Assembly: GCA_040349255.1 (NCBI GenBank)
Contig: JBEQUE010000231.1
Span: 1-64,000 of the forward strand
Direction of reading: 5' to 3'
Source of the DNA: DATMER01 sp040349255
GTDB lineage: Bacteria; Acidobacteriota; Thermoanaerobaculia; Multivoradales; UBA5704
DNA: 64,000 bases
The stretch's first letter is position 1. Every line of letters begins with the position of its first letter. Made by a program: the position numbers and the translations under genes. The notes beneath the pieces are model-generated. The model searched no databases. It saw only the letters and a program-made list of their open reading frames with translations, and was not told where the DNA came from. Shown piece after piece: positions 1 through 7,399 of the stretch.

Positions 1-1151
1 ACCTCGGCGAGATCGATCGAGACCAGGGTGAGCTCGTACAGCATCCCGCGGGCCTCGAAGTCATACCAGACCATCCGGAAGGTCGCCTCCGCCTCGGCAA
101 GGTCGCCCAGGGCGCGGGCGAGCCGGCCTTCGAGCCAATAGAGACGGAGCTGCGTCCAGGGGTCGGCGAACGCCTTGTACAGAGGGCGGGAGACCTCCAG
201 CAGAGCGAGCGCCTCGCGGTGGCGACCGTCGTCGTTGAGAAACCAGACGAGGTTGTGACGCGCGCACAGCTCCAGGCGCGGCTGCTCGGCGCCATCCAGA
301 ATCGCCAGTGCCGACTGAAGAAGCGGGACGGCTAGCGTGGGCTCCACATAGCCGAGAGCGCTCGCCTGCTGGATCAGAATTCGTGCCTGCCGTCCCGAAT
401 CGCCGAGCCGCTCGTAGATCTCCAGGGCGTCCGCAAGGATCGCGACCGACTCCTCCAGCTTGCCCAGATCGCGCAGCAGCGAAGCTTCCAGGCTGATCAA
501 CTGTGCCTGTTCGCGCGGGTCTCCGGTCCCGGCCCGCAGCTTTTCCCAGGCCTGCCGCAGCGCCGATCGCGCTCCACTGAAATCGCCGGCCAGCCGTCTG
601 GCGTTCGCCAGCGCTCCCAGTGCCGAGGCGCGGTAATCGGCCAGGGTCGCCGGAGAATGCTCGTCCGGGTCCAGAGTCTCGACGACCGCGAACGCCAGTT
701 GAGCGAGATGCAGTCCATCCTGAGGTCGATTGCGGGAGTATTCGAGGTATTTGCTCAGCAGGCGGTCGAGCAGGCCCCACGTCTGGAACCGTTTTTCCTT
801 CCTGATCGCGGTCAGGCGCTTCTCCGGCGTCAGCTCCTCCAGCGCCGCGAACAGTCCAATGGCGCGGAGCTTCTCGTGCGCGCGGCGCATCTGAGGCTCG
901 TCGCCACTCCCCAGGAGCGCCAGAAAGGCCTCCTGGTAGTCGGCATCCTCCGGCACCGGCGCCGGCCGGTCTCCCTCCGGGATCTCCACGAAGCCCTCCA
1001 TCCCGCCGATCGCCGCGGAGATCTGGAGGCATCGCGGACATCGGGAGAGCAGGTGCCGCACGAGGAACGAGGACTCCTCCTCGCCCAGGTTTCCATGGAG
1101 GAAACGCTCCATCATCGCCTCGGTGATGTGGCCGTCTTCGTCCCGCGCCAT
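1..1151 (-). CDS. zinc-finger/TPR-like protein, C-terminus beyond window edge
   Basis: The reading frame starts at ATG 1151 (minus strand), with a GAGAGG ribosome-binding site about nine bases upstream, and stays open to base 1, so the gene is partial. The first 50 residues (MARDEDGHITEAMMERFL...) include an H-x6-C-x2-C pattern (VRHLLSRCPRC) like the zf-HC2 anti-sigma fold. The rest is helical, Ala/Leu-rich and looks like degenerate TPR repeats (for example ALGALANARRLAGDFSGA, ALLEVSRPLYKAF). Acidobacterial ECF sigma factors are often followed by such zinc-finger plus TPR proteins, so an anti-sigma or sensor role is a guess; no sigma factor is visible because the gene runs off the window. No membrane segment was seen in the visible part. 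Confidence 0.7.
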   Translation of the reverse strand, partial: MARDEDGHITEAMMERFLHGNLGEEESSFLVRHLLSRCPRCLQISAAIGGMEGFVEIPEGDRPAPVPEDADYQEAFLALLGSGDEPQMRRAHEKLRAIGLFAALEELTPEKRLTAIRKEKRFQTWGLLDRLLSKYLEYSRNRPQDGLHLAQLAFAVVETLDPDEHSPATLADYRASALGALANARRLAGDFSGARSALRQAWEKLRAGTGDPREQAQLISLEASLLRDLGKLEESVAILADALEIYERLGDSGRQARILIQQASALGYVEPTLAVPLLQSALAILDGAEQPRLELCARHNLVWFLNDDGRHREALALLEVSRPLYKAFADPWTQLRLYWLEGRLARALGDLAEAEATFRMVWYDFEARGMLYELTLVSIDLAE

Positions 1152-1313
1152 TCGTCCGTTCCTCTCTGGAAGGCTGGGAAGAGAACCTCCCCTCCAAGGA
1201 GAAGTTATCGCAGATCGGCACCGTCCGACAAAAAAGAGCGGCTTGGCAGCATCGAGGCGATGCCGGAGTCATGTTCAGGCTCCGGCTCTGGACGTGGAGG
1301 ATAGGCGGGTGGC

Positions 1314-1943
1314 CTATTGCTCGGCGGGCTTGGTCCGGGAAACGTTCCACGAGAGGGCTCGCGGGGCTGTGCCGCGGTGATCACGCTCGATCATGATGCG
1401 TCCCTCTCTTCCGCTGTCGCGGAAGTCTCCTCGAAACGCAATCTCCTGGCCTGTGACCGAAGTCAGCAGGCCGCGAACCTCGAATCGTCCGCCACCTGCA
1501 TCGTTCACCGACAGCTTCCAGGAGTAGCCGCCCGTTTCGGAATCCATGGTTCCTGTCTGAGTACCGATCCGCAGAGAGCTGCCCAGGCAGGAGCCATCCG
1601 GCGCGAAAGCGGCATCCGTGGCCCCCCAGAGCACCGCGCCGACGAGGGGATCCAACTCCTCCAGATGTCGAAACCCGGCGACATCGATGCGGGCAGGGTC
1701 GGTTTTGTTGGTACCAGGACCACCGCTGCAACTCATGGAATCATTGGGATCGCAGACTCCCTGGGGCCTGCAGATTGCAAATCCGCGATCGGTGTAGCGG
1801 ATATTGCAGGAACAGTTTCCGGAGGTCTCGACCGACGAGCACTCGCCTCCCGGAACGCAGACGGAACAGGTAGCCCAGGCGGGTCCGGCTCCCAGGGCTG
1901 AAACCACGAGCAACCCTACGAAGGCATGGGTCGTTTTGCTCAT
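1314..1943 (-). CDS. secreted Cys-containing protein of unknown function
   Basis: A 209-residue protein with a clear signal peptide (hydrophobic FVGLLVVSALGAG, then AWA just before TCSVC). The first 70 mature residues carry eight cysteines (CSVCVPGGEC, CSC, CRPQGVC, SCSGG), suggesting a small disulfide-rich domain. The rest is beta-rich and Gly-rich, with an apparent globular domain (GTMDSETGGYSWKLSVND). I do not recognise a family. An AAAAGGAGAG Shine-Dalgarno sequence precedes the ATG, and a good promoter lies 24 bases further upstream. It shares the small, Cys-rich, exported style of the proteins at 3595-3768 and 56994-57449 without obvious sequence identity. It probably ends up in the periplasm or outside the cell. 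Confidence 0.75.
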   Translation of the reverse strand: MSKTTHAFVGLLVVSALGAGPAWATCSVCVPGGECSSVETSGNCSCNIRYTDRGFAICRPQGVCDPNDSMSCSGGPGTNKTDPARIDVAGFRHLEELDPLVGAVLWGATDAAFAPDGSCLGSSLRIGTQTGTMDSETGGYSWKLSVNDAGGGRFEVRGLLTSVTGQEIAFRGDFRDSGREGRIMIERDHRGTAPRALSWNVSRTKPAEQ

Positions 1944-1966
1944 CCGGCTCTCCTTTTCGAGCTTGA

Positions 1967-1996
1967 AGGGTAGCTGTGGCGAGTGAGGCTTGTCAA
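1967..1996 (-). promoter_or_regulatory. sigma70-like promoter for the secreted protein at 1314-1943
   Basis: On the minus strand, TTGACA (1996-1991) is followed by an 18-bp spacer and TACCCT (1972-1967). The expected transcript start is near 1960, giving a leader of about 17 bases with a strong Shine-Dalgarno sequence. The same TTGACA-N18-TACCCT arrangement occurs upstream of the tRNA-Val genes at 23900-23929, which supports it as a genuine promoter of this organism. Confidence 0.55.
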
Positions 1997-2037
1997 TCCG
2001 AGCTTCGGGCCGCCCCCTGTTGTTCGCGCAGATCCGT

Positions 2038-2440
2038 TGAGCTCGCCGGACGGCTTATCGAGGTCGTCGGGAGGCTCGTTGAGCTCGTCGAGAGGTTCGT
2101 CGAGTTTGTCGAGAGGCCCGTTGAGGTCATCGAGAGGCTCGTCGAGCTCGTCGGAGGGCTCGTTGAGGTCATCGAGAGACTCATCGAGTCTGTCGAGAGG
2201 CTCGTCGAGCTTTCGGAAGGATCAACAAGCTTGTCGGACGGCTCGTCGGGGTCATCGAGAGGCTCGTCAAGCTCGTTGAGAGGCTCGTCGAGGTCGACGG
2301 AAGGCTCGTCAAGGTCATCGAGAGACTCGTCGAAGTCTTCGAGAGGCTCAACGAAGTCGATGGACGGCTCGTTGAGGTCGTCGAGAGGCTCAATGAGCTC
2401 GTCGAGGGGCTCGTCGAGCCTGACGAGCGGTCCGTCGAGG
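2038..2440. repeat. degenerate 21-bp tandem repeat tract (locus 1)
   Basis: About eighteen imperfect copies of a 21-bp unit run through this intergenic tract. The plus-strand core resembles AGGCTCGTCGAGSTCRTCGA. Because 21 bp is seven codons, the plus strand reads as heptads (RLVELVE, RFVEFVE, RPVEVIE, RLVELVG, GLVEVIE, RLIESVE) until 20- and 22-bp units break the frame near 2205. No start codon with a ribosome-binding site fits this frame. It lies downstream of the stop of the 2461-3582 gene and abuts the promoter of the 1314-1943 gene. A related tract occurs at about 46390-46715. I take it as non-coding now, possibly a decayed coiled-coil gene or a minisatellite. Confidence 0.75.
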
Positions 2441-2460
2441 CCGCTGAGCGCCGCCAGGCT

Positions 2461-3582
2461 TCAGTTGGCCTCCGCGGAGCCTCCGGGCAGCTTGGCGCCC
2501 TTCACGGGCTTCCATTCCGCGGAGTCGAGAGCGGACCAGGAAGCGCGCCAGACTCCCTCCGCCGGAGTGATGGAGGCGATGTACAGGCCGTCCTTTCCAC
2601 ACGCGAGCGTGAAGCGCCCCGAGTCCCGGACGGCAAGAGGAATTCGATCGAGCCGCTCCTGTGCAGGATCGTAGCGATCCAGGGCGAGCTTTGACCCGGG
2701 AGCGTGGACGAGGAGATAGACGAAGCCACTCTTCTCGGCGAGGTCGGCGATCACAGCCTGCTCCTTGAATTCATGGAATGAGGCGCTGCCTCCCTGGGCT
2801 TCCATGCGCTTGACGGCTGCGGCGGCATCGCCGCGGGGGGTAATCCGGATCGGGGATTCCTCGCCTTTGCTCTTCGCGACTGTGACCTCGGAGAGCGTCT
2901 TGCCGGAGGGGCTGAGCCGCCGCAACGCGTAGGCGTATTCGCTCGCCATCCAGAGCTTCCCATCCCGGGCAGGGGAGATCAGGGACGAGTACTCTGCAAC
3001 CCAGGCATTCATGCGGGAGCGTTCCCGCCAGGCGGTCTCCGCGTCGAGATCGGGATGGGAGAGCCATGCGCTCCAGCGGTCGTTGTCGAATCGGACCAGC
3101 CAGGGAGCGACGCCGAGATCCTGGAGGCGGAGAGTCGCCGAGGGAAGGGGTCGAGGCATGACAACGGCGAGCGGTGTGTCCCGAAGAAAGCCCACCGCCC
3201 AGGGTTGCCAGTCGATCGGCGGAAGCGGCTTCTCCTTGCCGTCGAGGAACAGCCTGAGCTTGCCTTCCGCGTAGAACAGCCACTGGCTGCCGTCTGGGCT
3301 CAGTGCGGCGTGCACCACGAATCCGAGAGGGGCGTTCGCGACCTTGAGGCGGACCACTTCGCCCAACTCGCCGTTTTTCAGGAGAGGGCTGACCTCGCCC
3401 CGGTCGCTGCGGAACAGGAACACGTTCCCGGTCCGATCGGCTCTGACGAACTGGAACCCCTCGGCGCCCTGTGCGCCGGCAGCCACCGGGTCGAGCCACA
3501 ATTCGGAGTCCTTCGGCTTCCCGGCAGCGATCGTCAGCGCGGCCAGGAGGATGACGGCCAGGGCGGAGCGGTTCTTGTTCAT
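2461..3582 (-). CDS. secreted beta-propeller-like protein of unknown function
   Basis: A 373-residue protein with an N-terminal signal peptide (SALAVILLAALTIAAG). The remainder has repeated short beta segments ending in W, Y or F with Asp/Gly turns (LSPDGSQWLFYAEGKLRLF, RDGKLWMASEYAYALRRLSPSGK, CGKDGLYIASITP), typical of a six- or seven-bladed propeller. No catalytic motif was seen, so a binding or scaffold role is more likely than an enzyme. A GGGAG ribosome-binding site precedes the ATG. It lies 12 bases after the stop of the 57-residue peptide gene and is probably the last gene of the minus-strand operon that starts at 8547. Its stop runs directly into the 21-bp repeat tract. Confidence 0.7.
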   Translation of the reverse strand: MNKNRSALAVILLAALTIAAGKPKDSELWLDPVAAGAQGAEGFQFVRADRTGNVFLFRSDRGEVSPLLKNGELGEVVRLKVANAPLGFVVHAALSPDGSQWLFYAEGKLRLFLDGKEKPLPPIDWQPWAVGFLRDTPLAVVMPRPLPSATLRLQDLGVAPWLVRFDNDRWSAWLSHPDLDAETAWRERSRMNAWVAEYSSLISPARDGKLWMASEYAYALRRLSPSGKTLSEVTVAKSKGEESPIRITPRGDAAAAVKRMEAQGGSASFHEFKEQAVIADLAEKSGFVYLLVHAPGSKLALDRYDPAQERLDRIPLAVRDSGRFTLACGKDGLYIASITPAEGVWRASWSALDSAEWKPVKGAKLPGGSAEAN

Positions 3583-3594
3583 GACGTCTCCCTA

Positions 3595-3768
3595 CTAGTG
3601 ACACCACTCGACATAGCCTTGCCACTCTCCCTTGGCATTGTAGAAGTCGCAGATGGTGCACCCGTCCCCGTAGGTGTTGCAGATCGTGTAGGCGTACACG
3701 ATCACGGGGGTGAGCGCGAGCAAGGCTACGGCAATCAACAGGGTAAGACTTTTCTTCCGTAGTTTCAT
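3595..3768 (-). CDS. 57-residue secreted Cys-containing peptide
   Basis: ATG at 3768 is preceded by GGAGGG. The product has a basic start (MKLRKK), a strong hydrophobic core (LTLLIAVALLALTPVIVY) and a probable cleavage after AYA-type residues. This leaves roughly 30 residues with four cysteines (CNTYGDGCTIC... and a C-terminal CH). Four cysteines in so short a mature peptide suggest two disulfides or metal binding. No modification enzymes typical of RiPPs lie nearby, so I do not call it a bacteriocin precursor. It sits between the VWFA protein gene (41 bases) and the propeller-like protein gene (12 bases), in the same direction, so it is likely co-transcribed with them. Function unknown. Confidence 0.7.
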   Translation of the reverse strand: MKLRKKSLTLLIAVALLALTPVIVYAYTICNTYGDGCTICDFYNAKGEWQGYVEWCH

Positions 3769-3809
3769 GAGACCGCCCTCCACGACCAGCGCCTTCTTCG
3801 ATCCGTCCT

Positions 3810-6026
3810 CTACCGCTGCACGACCTCGAACGGCAGCGAGCTCATCTCCTCGTTGCCGGTGACGGGGTCCTTCACGGCGACCCGGAGCACGTACTCGCCG
3901 GCCGCAAGGCCGGTGGGCTCGAAGGTGGCGAGGAGCTTGTCCACGCCGGCGATGCCGGTGGCCGTGCGCTCCACCAGGTCGATCCGGCCGCCGGGCATGG
4001 CCTTGCCGTCCGAGCCGGTCACCTGCGCGTTGACCGCCACGTGGCCCGAGCCCAGGTTGTAGGCCACCAGGCAGAGACGGGCCTGGTCCGCCGGATGGAG
4101 GACCGGCTTGGCCGACGGCACGTAGGGCTCGCCGTTGATCGTGAACGGGTAGACCACCGACTGCCGGCCGTTCACCTCCGAGCTCTCCCGCACCAGCACC
4201 CAGCTCCGCTGCTCCTCCATGAAGAACGGCGGCAGCAGCACCGGGTCCGCGGCGGTGTAGGCGGGCACCTGCACCGGGGTCATGGACACCACGGTGCGGC
4301 CGGTGTCGGCGTTGCGCACCAGCACCCGCACCCGGTAGTCGCCCGGCGTCAGGTCGAAGTGGCCGTAGTACTTGATGCCGCCTTCCTCCAGACCCTGCCG
4401 GCCCTTGCCCATGTCGAGCGAGACCACCTCGGAGAAGAAGTCCCGCATCTGGCCCAGGCGGTCGTTGACGTAGGCGTAGAACTCCACGTTGAGCTTGCCG
4501 CCGGCGTGGCCGTCGAGCAGCTTGCGCCCCGGCACCTCGATGATCACCGGCACGTAGGCCATGGCCTCGTTCGAGCGGAAGGGCGCCACCAGGAGGTTCA
4601 GGTCGAGATCGCGCCGGGGTGCGGCGTCCATGATGCCGCCCGAGGCGAGCAGGGTCTTCTCCAGCGGGTCGAGGTCCTTGAACGGCCGCGGCTCGTAGTA
4701 GCCGGCGCGGTGCGAGAGGCGGGCGCCGGCGGGCAGCTTCGCCCGTACCTTGAGCCGGTGGTAGGAGCCGTCGAGCCTGAGATCGGAGCGCTCGAAGGTC
4801 AGCAGGTAGGTGACGCTCGTGCGGTCGAGCACGTCGTCGAGCTGGTCGCCCAGGTCGTTGGTGTCCTTGAACAGCTCGCCGCCGGTCTCGTTGGCCATGT
4901 AGAAGAGACCTTCCTGGCCGTTGCCGCGCGCCTTGCCGCCGGTCGCCTCCGCCGTGGTGCGCAGGCCGCCGATGTCCACCGCCTGGATCACGCAGTCGGC
5001 ACGGCGGAACTCCTCCAGCATCTTGTTGAGCGCGGTCTGCAGCTCGGTGTTGCCGTAGCGCTGGTCGCTGTCGGACATCCAGACGCGGCCGCTCATGGCG
5101 TTCTGGTCGTCCTGGAGCGCCTCGTCCGAGCCGGTCTCGCTGCGGCCGAGGAGGAGTTTGCTGTCGAAGCCCTCGGAGAAGAGGACGACCTGCTTGCGGC
5201 CGGGGACCGCGTCGAGCGTCCGCGCCATGGAGCCCAGCGCCTTGGAGAAGGTCGTGATGCGGCTGCGCTCGTAGGTGCGCTCGTCGCGCTCCGCCATGTG
5301 GGTGATGGCGCCGAGGAACTCCGAGGCCGCCTGGTCCTGCTGGTTCTGGAGCTCCTGGCCGCGCGCCGAGCTGTTGGAGCGGGGCGAGGAGAGGTCGACC
5401 GTGTTCGCGGTCGGAGGCGCGATCATGAAGCGCAGAGGGTCGTACTTGAACGTCCCCTCGCGGACCGTGTTGAGGCCCAGGGTGTCGATGGCGCGGGCGA
5501 GCTGCGCGCGGTCGGGCGTGAAGGTCACCACCAGCCGCGGGCCCTGCTCGATCGAGTAGGTCGCTACCGCCGCGAGGTCGGTCGGGTGGAGCGACTGGAG
5601 CAGGAAGTCGCGCGCCGCGAGCCGCGCCTTGAGCAGGGCCGTCGGGGTCGAGAAGGAGAAGTCGAAGAGCAGCAGGAAGTGGCGCCGGCCGGGGGCCTGG
5701 ATCTGGTCGGGATCGGCGGCCGGCGCGGCAGGGCCTTTGTCCGAGGGCTTCAGGGTCTTGAGGTCGACCACCTCGAAGCCGGTGATCGGCTGCTTCTGGC
5801 CGGCGTCGTAGATCTCGAAATCGGCGGAGGTCAGGCCGCGGACCGGCTGGCCGTCGCGGCCCACCACGTTGACCGGCACCTCGACGGCGACGACCTGCGA
5901 GGTGTCCTCGAACTTCTGCTCCGCGATGGGCGTCTTGTCGGACGGTTTCGGCGGGGCTGCGGCGAGCAGCAGCGGCAGGACGAGGAGGGCCAGGAGGAAT
6001 CTCGGGATGCGTCGGGCCAGGCTCAT
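3810..6026 (-). CDS. VWFA-related acidobacterial-type protein
   Basis: A 738-residue exported protein. I chose ATG 6026 because AAGGAGG lies six bases upstream and a signal peptide follows (FLLALLVLPLLLAAAP, residues 10-25); the frame is open further upstream without such signals. A beta-sandwich stretch (VPVNVVGRDGQPVRGLTSADF, residues 51-70) precedes a von Willebrand A domain whose metal-site motif is D122-F-S-F-S. A second strand of that fold reads GRKQVVLFSEGFDSK. This layout matches the VWFA-related domain protein family abundant in Acidobacteriota. The C-terminal 300 residues are beta-rich, carbohydrate-binding or Ig-like in look. It begins 14 bases after the DUF3179 gene, so it is operonic. 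Function unproven; probably an adhesive or matrix-binding surface protein. Confidence 0.85.
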   Translation of the reverse strand: MSLARRIPRFLLALLVLPLLLAAAPPKPSDKTPIAEQKFEDTSQVVAVEVPVNVVGRDGQPVRGLTSADFEIYDAGQKQPITGFEVVDLKTLKPSDKGPAAPAADPDQIQAPGRRHFLLLFDFSFSTPTALLKARLAARDFLLQSLHPTDLAAVATYSIEQGPRLVVTFTPDRAQLARAIDTLGLNTVREGTFKYDPLRFMIAPPTANTVDLSSPRSNSSARGQELQNQQDQAASEFLGAITHMAERDERTYERSRITTFSKALGSMARTLDAVPGRKQVVLFSEGFDSKLLLGRSETGSDEALQDDQNAMSGRVWMSDSDQRYGNTELQTALNKMLEEFRRADCVIQAVDIGGLRTTAEATGGKARGNGQEGLFYMANETGGELFKDTNDLGDQLDDVLDRTSVTYLLTFERSDLRLDGSYHRLKVRAKLPAGARLSHRAGYYEPRPFKDLDPLEKTLLASGGIMDAAPRRDLDLNLLVAPFRSNEAMAYVPVIIEVPGRKLLDGHAGGKLNVEFYAYVNDRLGQMRDFFSEVVSLDMGKGRQGLEEGGIKYYGHFDLTPGDYRVRVLVRNADTGRTVVSMTPVQVPAYTAADPVLLPPFFMEEQRSWVLVRESSEVNGRQSVVYPFTINGEPYVPSAKPVLHPADQARLCLVAYNLGSGHVAVNAQVTGSDGKAMPGGRIDLVERTATGIAGVDKLLATFEPTGLAAGEYVLRVAVKDPVTGNEEMSSLPFEVVQR

Positions 6027-6040
6027 TGCGACCTCCTTGG

Positions 6041-7399
6041 TCACTGCTTTCCCCGGTACAGGGCGGAATCGGGGAAGAAGGCGTACCAGCCGAACCAGAA
6101 CGCCTGGTGGCCGGGGATTCTTTCCAGCGGAGCGAGGGTTCCGGGGCCGGCCGGCGCGAGCGACTCGTCTCCGGCAACCCACCGCGCGCCCGACCCGTCC
6201 ACCAGCTCGTCCGGCCGGGCACCGGGGACGAACGTACGGCCGCCGCTCCGATAGGCCCGCGCCGCGCCGCTCTCCGGGTCGGCCACCACGACCAGATCCT
6301 GCTCTCCGAGCCGGTCGTGGACCACTCTCTCGCGCAGCAGCGCCTCCATCTCGTAGGCCCGGGCGAACCGGCCCAGGCGCACGGCGAAGACCTCGGCCTT
6401 GCCGTCCAACCCTCCGGGCGCCGGAGGACCGGCCGGGAACGAGACGCCCTCGCGCTTCCTGTCCGCGGCGCCGGGCGTGTAGTCGTAGCCCCAGCGCGCA
6501 GCGCGGGCGGGGTCGAGGTCGAGGACCGTGGTCTCCGGATGGCGGGCGCGCCAGTCCTTCCAGGTGGTCAGGGTGAGCGGCAGCACGCGCAGCGGCTCCG
6601 GATCCAGGGCCAGACGCCCGAGGACCGGCTCGCCGGTCAGGTTGGACCACAAGGTCCCGGTCTGGCGGTCGACCATGAGCTTGTTGGACCGGTAGAGCAG
6701 CCCGGAAGTTCCGAAGGTGAGCCGCGGGGCCGAGAAGAGGACGCCCGAGCCGCACAGCGTGCAGTAGCTCAGCGTCACCGGCTCGCCGCCGACCACGTCG
6801 TTGACCATCTCGTGCCAGCCCACGATGCGCAGGGGGTAGGCGCGCGCCTCGCCGCGCAGGCGGACGCCGAAGACCCGCTCCCCGTCCCGCATCCAGGAGG
6901 CGCGGCCGGCCGGCACGGACGCGGGGCGGTCGAGCGCCGGGATGCCTTCGAGCGGCACGCCGCCCCAGACGATCTCCTCCAGGCGGATGCGCGCCGGGGC
7001 GTCCGGGCGGAAGATCTCGCGGTAGCGCGGGTCGATGCGGGCGAACAGCTCGCCCTTCCAGGCCGCGTACCCCGGGGCCGGCTTGAGGTCGGTCCGGCGC
7101 GCGACCAGCTCGACCCAGTCGTGGTAGCGCTCACCCGGACGCTCGCCGGTGGCGGCCTCCAGGGCGGCGACCGCCTCGGCGCGCCGGGTCTTCGGCAGGA
7201 AGAACAGGGCGTCCACGAGCCCGGGCACGAGGTCCGGGGCCAGCTCGCTCAGGCCGGAGCCGGAAAGCGCGGAGCTGGAAAGAAAACTGCGCAGCGGCGC
7301 GTAGGGAGAGGCCGGGGCCGCGGCGAGCAGCAGGAGCGCAACGGGGGCGGCGCCGGCTCGGCGCAGAGGCCTGCGCGGGAGCGGGCCGCCGGCGGTCAC
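6041..7399 (-). CDS. DUF3179 domain-containing exported protein
   Basis: A 452-residue protein starting at GTG 7399, which overlaps the upstream stop as GTGA, so translation is coupled to the TPR gene. An N-terminal signal segment (GAAPVALLLLAAAPASPYA) is followed by a DUF3179 core with the hallmark LSYCTLCGSGVLF near residue 240, plus GWHEMVNDVVGG before it and LMVDRQTGTLWSNLTG after it. DUF3179 proteins are periplasmic or secreted and of undefined biochemical role; the CTLC pair is their conserved signature and may bind metal or act in redox chemistry. The neighbouring transglutaminase-like/TPR and VWFA genes suggest a joint envelope or secreted function. Confidence 0.85.
   Translation of the reverse strand: MTAGGPLPRRPLRRAGAAPVALLLLAAAPASPYAPLRSFLSSSALSGSGLSELAPDLVPGLVDALFFLPKTRRAEAVAALEAATGERPGERYHDWVELVARRTDLKPAPGYAAWKGELFARIDPRYREIFRPDAPARIRLEEIVWGGVPLEGIPALDRPASVPAGRASWMRDGERVFGVRLRGEARAYPLRIVGWHEMVNDVVGGEPVTLSYCTLCGSGVLFSAPRLTFGTSGLLYRSNKLMVDRQTGTLWSNLTGEPVLGRLALDPEPLRVLPLTLTTWKDWRARHPETTVLDLDPARAARWGYDYTPGAADRKREGVSFPAGPPAPGGLDGKAEVFAVRLGRFARAYEMEALLRERVVHDRLGEQDLVVVADPESGAARAYRSGGRTFVPGARPDELVDGSGARWVAGDESLAPAGPGTLAPLERIPGHQAFWFGWYAFFPDSALYRGKQ

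Noticed and set aside
61..1350. Minus-strand ORF of 429 codons at the left edge
   Set aside because: It is a frame-shifted shadow; the true frame (starting ATG 1151) has the zinc-finger pattern and TPR-like helices and stays open to the edge.
1976..2674. Plus-strand ORF of 232 codons across the 21-bp repeats
   Set aside because: No ribosome-binding site or sensible start, the heptad pattern breaks frame midway, and the 3' half is antisense to the well-supported gene at 2461-3582.
3595..3768. RiPP or bacteriocin precursor
   Set aside because: The peptide has a normal Sec-type signal and no maturation or ABC export genes are nearby.
4041..6254. Long plus-strand ORF (737 codons) opposite the VWFA gene
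   Set aside because: GC-rich antisense shadow rich in Arg, Val and His; the minus strand has a signal peptide, ribosome-binding site and domain motifs.
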